This document shows, piece after piece, positions 34,102-35,903 of a DNA stretch of 35,903 nt. The stretch's first letter is position 1. Each line of letters opens with the position of its first letter. The DNA is taken from the NCBI GenBank assembly GCA_019912885.1, contig JAIOHV010000064.1, forward strand, positions 1 through 35,903. The letters run 5' to 3'. Below the pieces are notes generated by a model that saw only the letters and a list, made by a program, of their open reading frames with translations, did not search any database and was not told where the DNA came from. The stretch comes from a bacterium. Lineage in GTDB: Bacteria; Lernaellota; Lernaellaia; JACKCT01. A program made the translations under genes and the position numbers.

Positions 34102-34199
34102 GGGTGCCACACTTTTACCGGGCCGCAGGCCGGGAAAGGCGTGCTCGACGTGTTGGGCACACCTTTGACCTCCCACGGTCGGTCAAAAGTGTGGCACCC
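34102..34199. repeat. 98-bp element with 15-bp perfect inverted ends
   Basis: GGGTGCCACACTTTT (34102-34116) is matched by its exact reverse complement at 34185-34199; pairing continues one step inward if one G is bulged. The interior has smaller GC stems. It has no coding capacity and abuts repeats on both sides. It looks like a REP/MITE-like non-autonomous element. Confidence 0.75.
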
Positions 34200-34253
34200 G
34201 TCCATCACGTCCATCATGTCCATCCGGTCCATCATGTCCATTTCGTCCATCAC
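34200..34253 (+). repeat. GTCCATNNN nonamer array, 6 units
   Basis: Six 9-bp units start with GTCCAT, with no gap after the inverted-ended element. It lies upstream of the SH3 lipoprotein gene. Confidence 0.92.
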
Positions 34254-34296
34254 CATCGCGCACGGGCCGGGGGGAAAGGGAAAGGGATAACCCCGA

Positions 34297-34324
34297 TTGA
34301 CACCCCCGGCGAATTGCGAACAAT
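34297..34324 (+). promoter_or_regulatory. Possible promoter for the SH3 lipoprotein gene
   Basis: A perfect TTGACA (34297-34302) is followed after 16 bases by AACAAT (34319-34324), four of six matches. It stands 50 bases upstream of the gene, downstream of all the repeats. Confidence 0.45.
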
Positions 34325-34374
34325 GCGCCGACGGAAACGTCCCGTATTCATCAATTCCATGAGGTTTTGGCCAG

Positions 34375-35457
34375 GTGTTGAAGCCCGCGCGCTTGATTAT
34401 CGTCGTCCTCGCCGCGATCGCCGCAGCCTGCGGCGCCTCGAAGGCGGATAAGCGCGTCTGGTTTAACGGCTTTGAGCCGGCGAGCGCGGGATTCGGGCAA
34501 TTGGCGATCGTCACGGATTTCGCAATCGTGCGCCGCGAGGAAAGCGGCCTGACCTTCGTATCGCTTCACGAGAGCCTCGACGAAGCGCGCGCGCTCGATG
34601 CGCGCCTTGCCGGCCGGCTCGTCGAACTCGGTTACGGCGCGGGCGGACGCCAGCGATTTTTTGTCGGCGCCTACGCCTCCGATCCGATGCGTGCGTCGCT
34701 GTCGGAGGAACGCGCCGGCCCCCTGCGCGAGCCGCCGTATCACGCCGACCCGGAAACCGCTCGCGTGCCGCCGCTCCACGCCGCGCTTGCGGCCATCGCC
34801 GGCGGGCTCGGCGATCTGGCCGCGTCGCCGCCGGAAACGATAACGGCGCACAATCTTCCGTCCGACGCGGCGCGTATCGTCGGAGGTAATTACCGCAGCT
34901 CCGGCATTGTCGCGCTGTTCGGCGTCGCGCGGCGGATCGACGGCGAGCAGGGTCTCGACGCTCCGCTCACCACGGATCGCGTCAAGAAACTGCGTGCGCC
35001 TTTCCTTGCGATCGCGTTTTTCGAATCCGCGACAGGAAGGCTTGTTTACTTCGACCGAACGCACATCGGCGGCAAGCAGCGGCTCGAGGATGTCGAGAAC
35101 GCGCTCGACCGCCTGACGCGCGATTTCCCGCCCGCCGCGACGTCGGCCGCCGCGTTCGAGACGCCGCCGCAACCGGCGTTGACCGCCGGAACGGAGGCGG
35201 CAACCGCGGCCACGCCTTTTTTCGCGCCGCCCTCGGAGATCGACCCGGCACCCGAATACGCCATGATGATGGCGGTCGTGAAGGGCGCGGGCGGCGTGCC
35301 GTTTTCGCCGACGGGCGAAGGCCGCGGCGCGACCCGCCTTCTCATTCCCGGAACGCCGGTGCGCGTCATCGGCAGGGCGGGCGTGCAGGCGAAGATCGTC
35401 CTGCGCGACGGATCGGTCGGATTCGTCCCCGCGTCAAGCGTTTACGTCAGGCCGTAA
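34375..35457 (+). CDS. Predicted lipoprotein with a C-terminal SH3-like domain
   Basis: This protein of about 360 residues has a short signal peptide (RLIIVVLAAIAAAC) with a lipobox-like AAAC. Residues about 40-260 form an unrecognised domain with AIVTDFAIVRREESGLTF and APFLAIAFFESATGRLVYFDRTHI; the latter resembles a lipoprotein assembly-factor style strand pair but I cannot name it. A Pro/Ala-rich linker leads to an SH3-like domain at about 318-360 (GTPVRVIGRAG, GSVGFVPASSVYV). SH3 domains of this kind bind peptidoglycan or peptides. The start is GTG 34375 or TTG 34378; neither has a strong ribosome site. Confidence 0.7.
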   Translation: MLKPARLIIVVLAAIAAACGASKADKRVWFNGFEPASAGFGQLAIVTDFAIVRREESGLTFVSLHESLDEARALDARLAGRLVELGYGAGGRQRFFVGAYASDPMRASLSEERAGPLREPPYHADPETARVPPLHAALAAIAGGLGDLAASPPETITAHNLPSDAARIVGGNYRSSGIVALFGVARRIDGEQGLDAPLTTDRVKKLRAPFLAIAFFESATGRLVYFDRTHIGGKQRLEDVENALDRLTRDFPPAATSAAAFETPPQPALTAGTEAATAATPFFAPPSEIDPAPEYAMMMAVVKGAGGVPFSPTGEGRGATRLLIPGTPVRVIGRAGVQAKIVLRDGSVGFVPASSVYVRP

Positions 35458-35503
35458 AACCTCGGATCCACGAAGCGGGCGTGGCGCCCCATCTACGCGC
35501 CGA

Positions 35504-35903
35504 TCAACCGGTCCCCAGGCGCACCTGCCCCGATTCCAGACATCGCTTCGCGTCGCGCATCATGTCTCCGATGATGTCCGCGATGGGCCGCACATCGTCG
35601 CAAAGCGCCGCGCCCTGCCCGGCGGCCGCGCTGCCGAGGTCCATGTCGCCCTCGCACGCCGCGCGGCGCACGCGGCCATGCCCGATGAACGCATGGATCT
35701 CCTCCGCGCTGTGGCCCGCGTCGTCCATGCGGCGGATGTCCTCGGCGAGCGGATTGCGCAGAACGCGCGAGGGCCCAAGCCGCACGCCCGTGACGAGCGT
35801 GGCCTCGTCGCCGGCCTCGACGATCGCGCGTTTGTAGCGGTCGTGCACGGCGCATTCGGTCGTGGCGATCAGGCGCGTGCCGATCTGCGCGCCTTCGGCG
35901 CCG
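35504..35903 (-). CDS. Nitronate monooxygenase family protein, 5' truncated by the window end
   Basis: The last 132 residues of a flavin-dependent nitronate monooxygenase (2-nitropropane dioxygenase) type TIM barrel are present. The readable start is GAEGAQIGTRLIATTECAVH, the phosphate-binding region of FMN in this family, followed by YKRAIVEAGDEATLV and the helical C-terminal insertion. The frame is open across the right edge, so the N-terminal two thirds lie outside. Family members oxidise alkyl nitronates or act as enoyl reductases; specificity cannot be told. Confidence 0.85.
   Translation of the reverse strand, partial: GAEGAQIGTRLIATTECAVHDRYKRAIVEAGDEATLVTGVRLGPSRVLRNPLAEDIRRMDDAGHSAEEIHAFIGHGRVRRAACEGDMDLGSAAAGQGAALCDDVRPIADIIGDMMRDAKRCLESGQVRLGTG

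Noticed and set aside
34068-34514. Frames running through the heptamer and nonamer repeats, giving MDx or VHx tripeptide repeats.
   Set aside because: These translations are by-products of period-9 and period-7 DNA in spacers; no start context or conserved domain.
35477-35489. GGGCG/CGCCC hairpin between the SH3 lipoprotein and the monooxygenase considered as a terminator.
   Set aside because: A 5-bp stem with no T-run on either strand is expected by chance in DNA this GC-rich.

Overview
The window looks like one contig from a GC-rich, Gram-negative-type bacterium, roughly mid-60s % GC by eye. Many products have lipoprotein or Sec signal peptides. One lipoprotein carries a long Asp-rich linker straight after its lipidated Cys, a style I associate with poorly cultivated deltaproteobacteria-like lineages; that placement is inference. 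The first 80 bases form a perfect palindrome that is probably an assembly fold-back, so both contig ends cut a gene: an S41 peptidase on the left and a nitronate monooxygenase on the right. No tRNA, rRNA, CRISPR array or transposase was seen.

Layout. 1-3000: truncated S41 protease, a small lipoprotein and a NYN-domain RNase-like gene with its own promoter and leader hairpin. 10035-3001 (minus strand): a full SUF iron-sulfur assembly operon in the order Rrf2 regulator, sufB, sufC, sufD, sufS, sufU, sufT-like, ferredoxin-reductase-like. It is driven by a promoter with a perfect TTGACA and an inverted-repeat operator over the predicted start. 10442-17009 (plus strand): a Bat (aerotolerance-type) operon with a membrane protein, two VWA proteins, a TPR lipoprotein, BatD and a TPR/SH3 BatE. 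Its genes overlap by one to four bases, and no moxR precedes it. 17193-18541: mutM and a hicBA toxin-antitoxin pair. 22111-18565 (minus strand): rpiA followed by two secreted lipoproteins, one glycosidase-like. 22251-24272: an AT-rich island with an FG-GAP repeat protein, beside what looks like the 3' remnant of an older gene. 24345-25573: a tetraheme cytochrome c, a coiled-coil protein, two micro-ORFs and a strong terminator. 25782-31198: GH15 glucoamylase-like enzyme, MoaD/ThiS-like protein, UvrD helicase and a redoxin. 31376-35903: a DUF362 protein, a pilin-like gene overlapping a zinc-finger membrane protein, an SH3 lipoprotein and the nitronate monooxygenase fragment.

The least ordinary signal is in the spaces between genes. 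Several short-period repeat families recur: a GGAAATA-type heptamer (three inverted array pairs around short cores), GGATTNC and GGAATGC heptamers, and a 9-bp GTCCATNNN repeat. The GGAAATA arrays touch the 3' ends of four genes and supply or abut their stop codons. The three GTCCAT arrays lie just 5' of genes. At 17014-17160 and 34074-34253 different families sit side by side, in the second case with no gap, flanking a 98-bp element with 15-bp inverted ends. These look like a composite intergenic repeat system and are my main candidate for something under-described.
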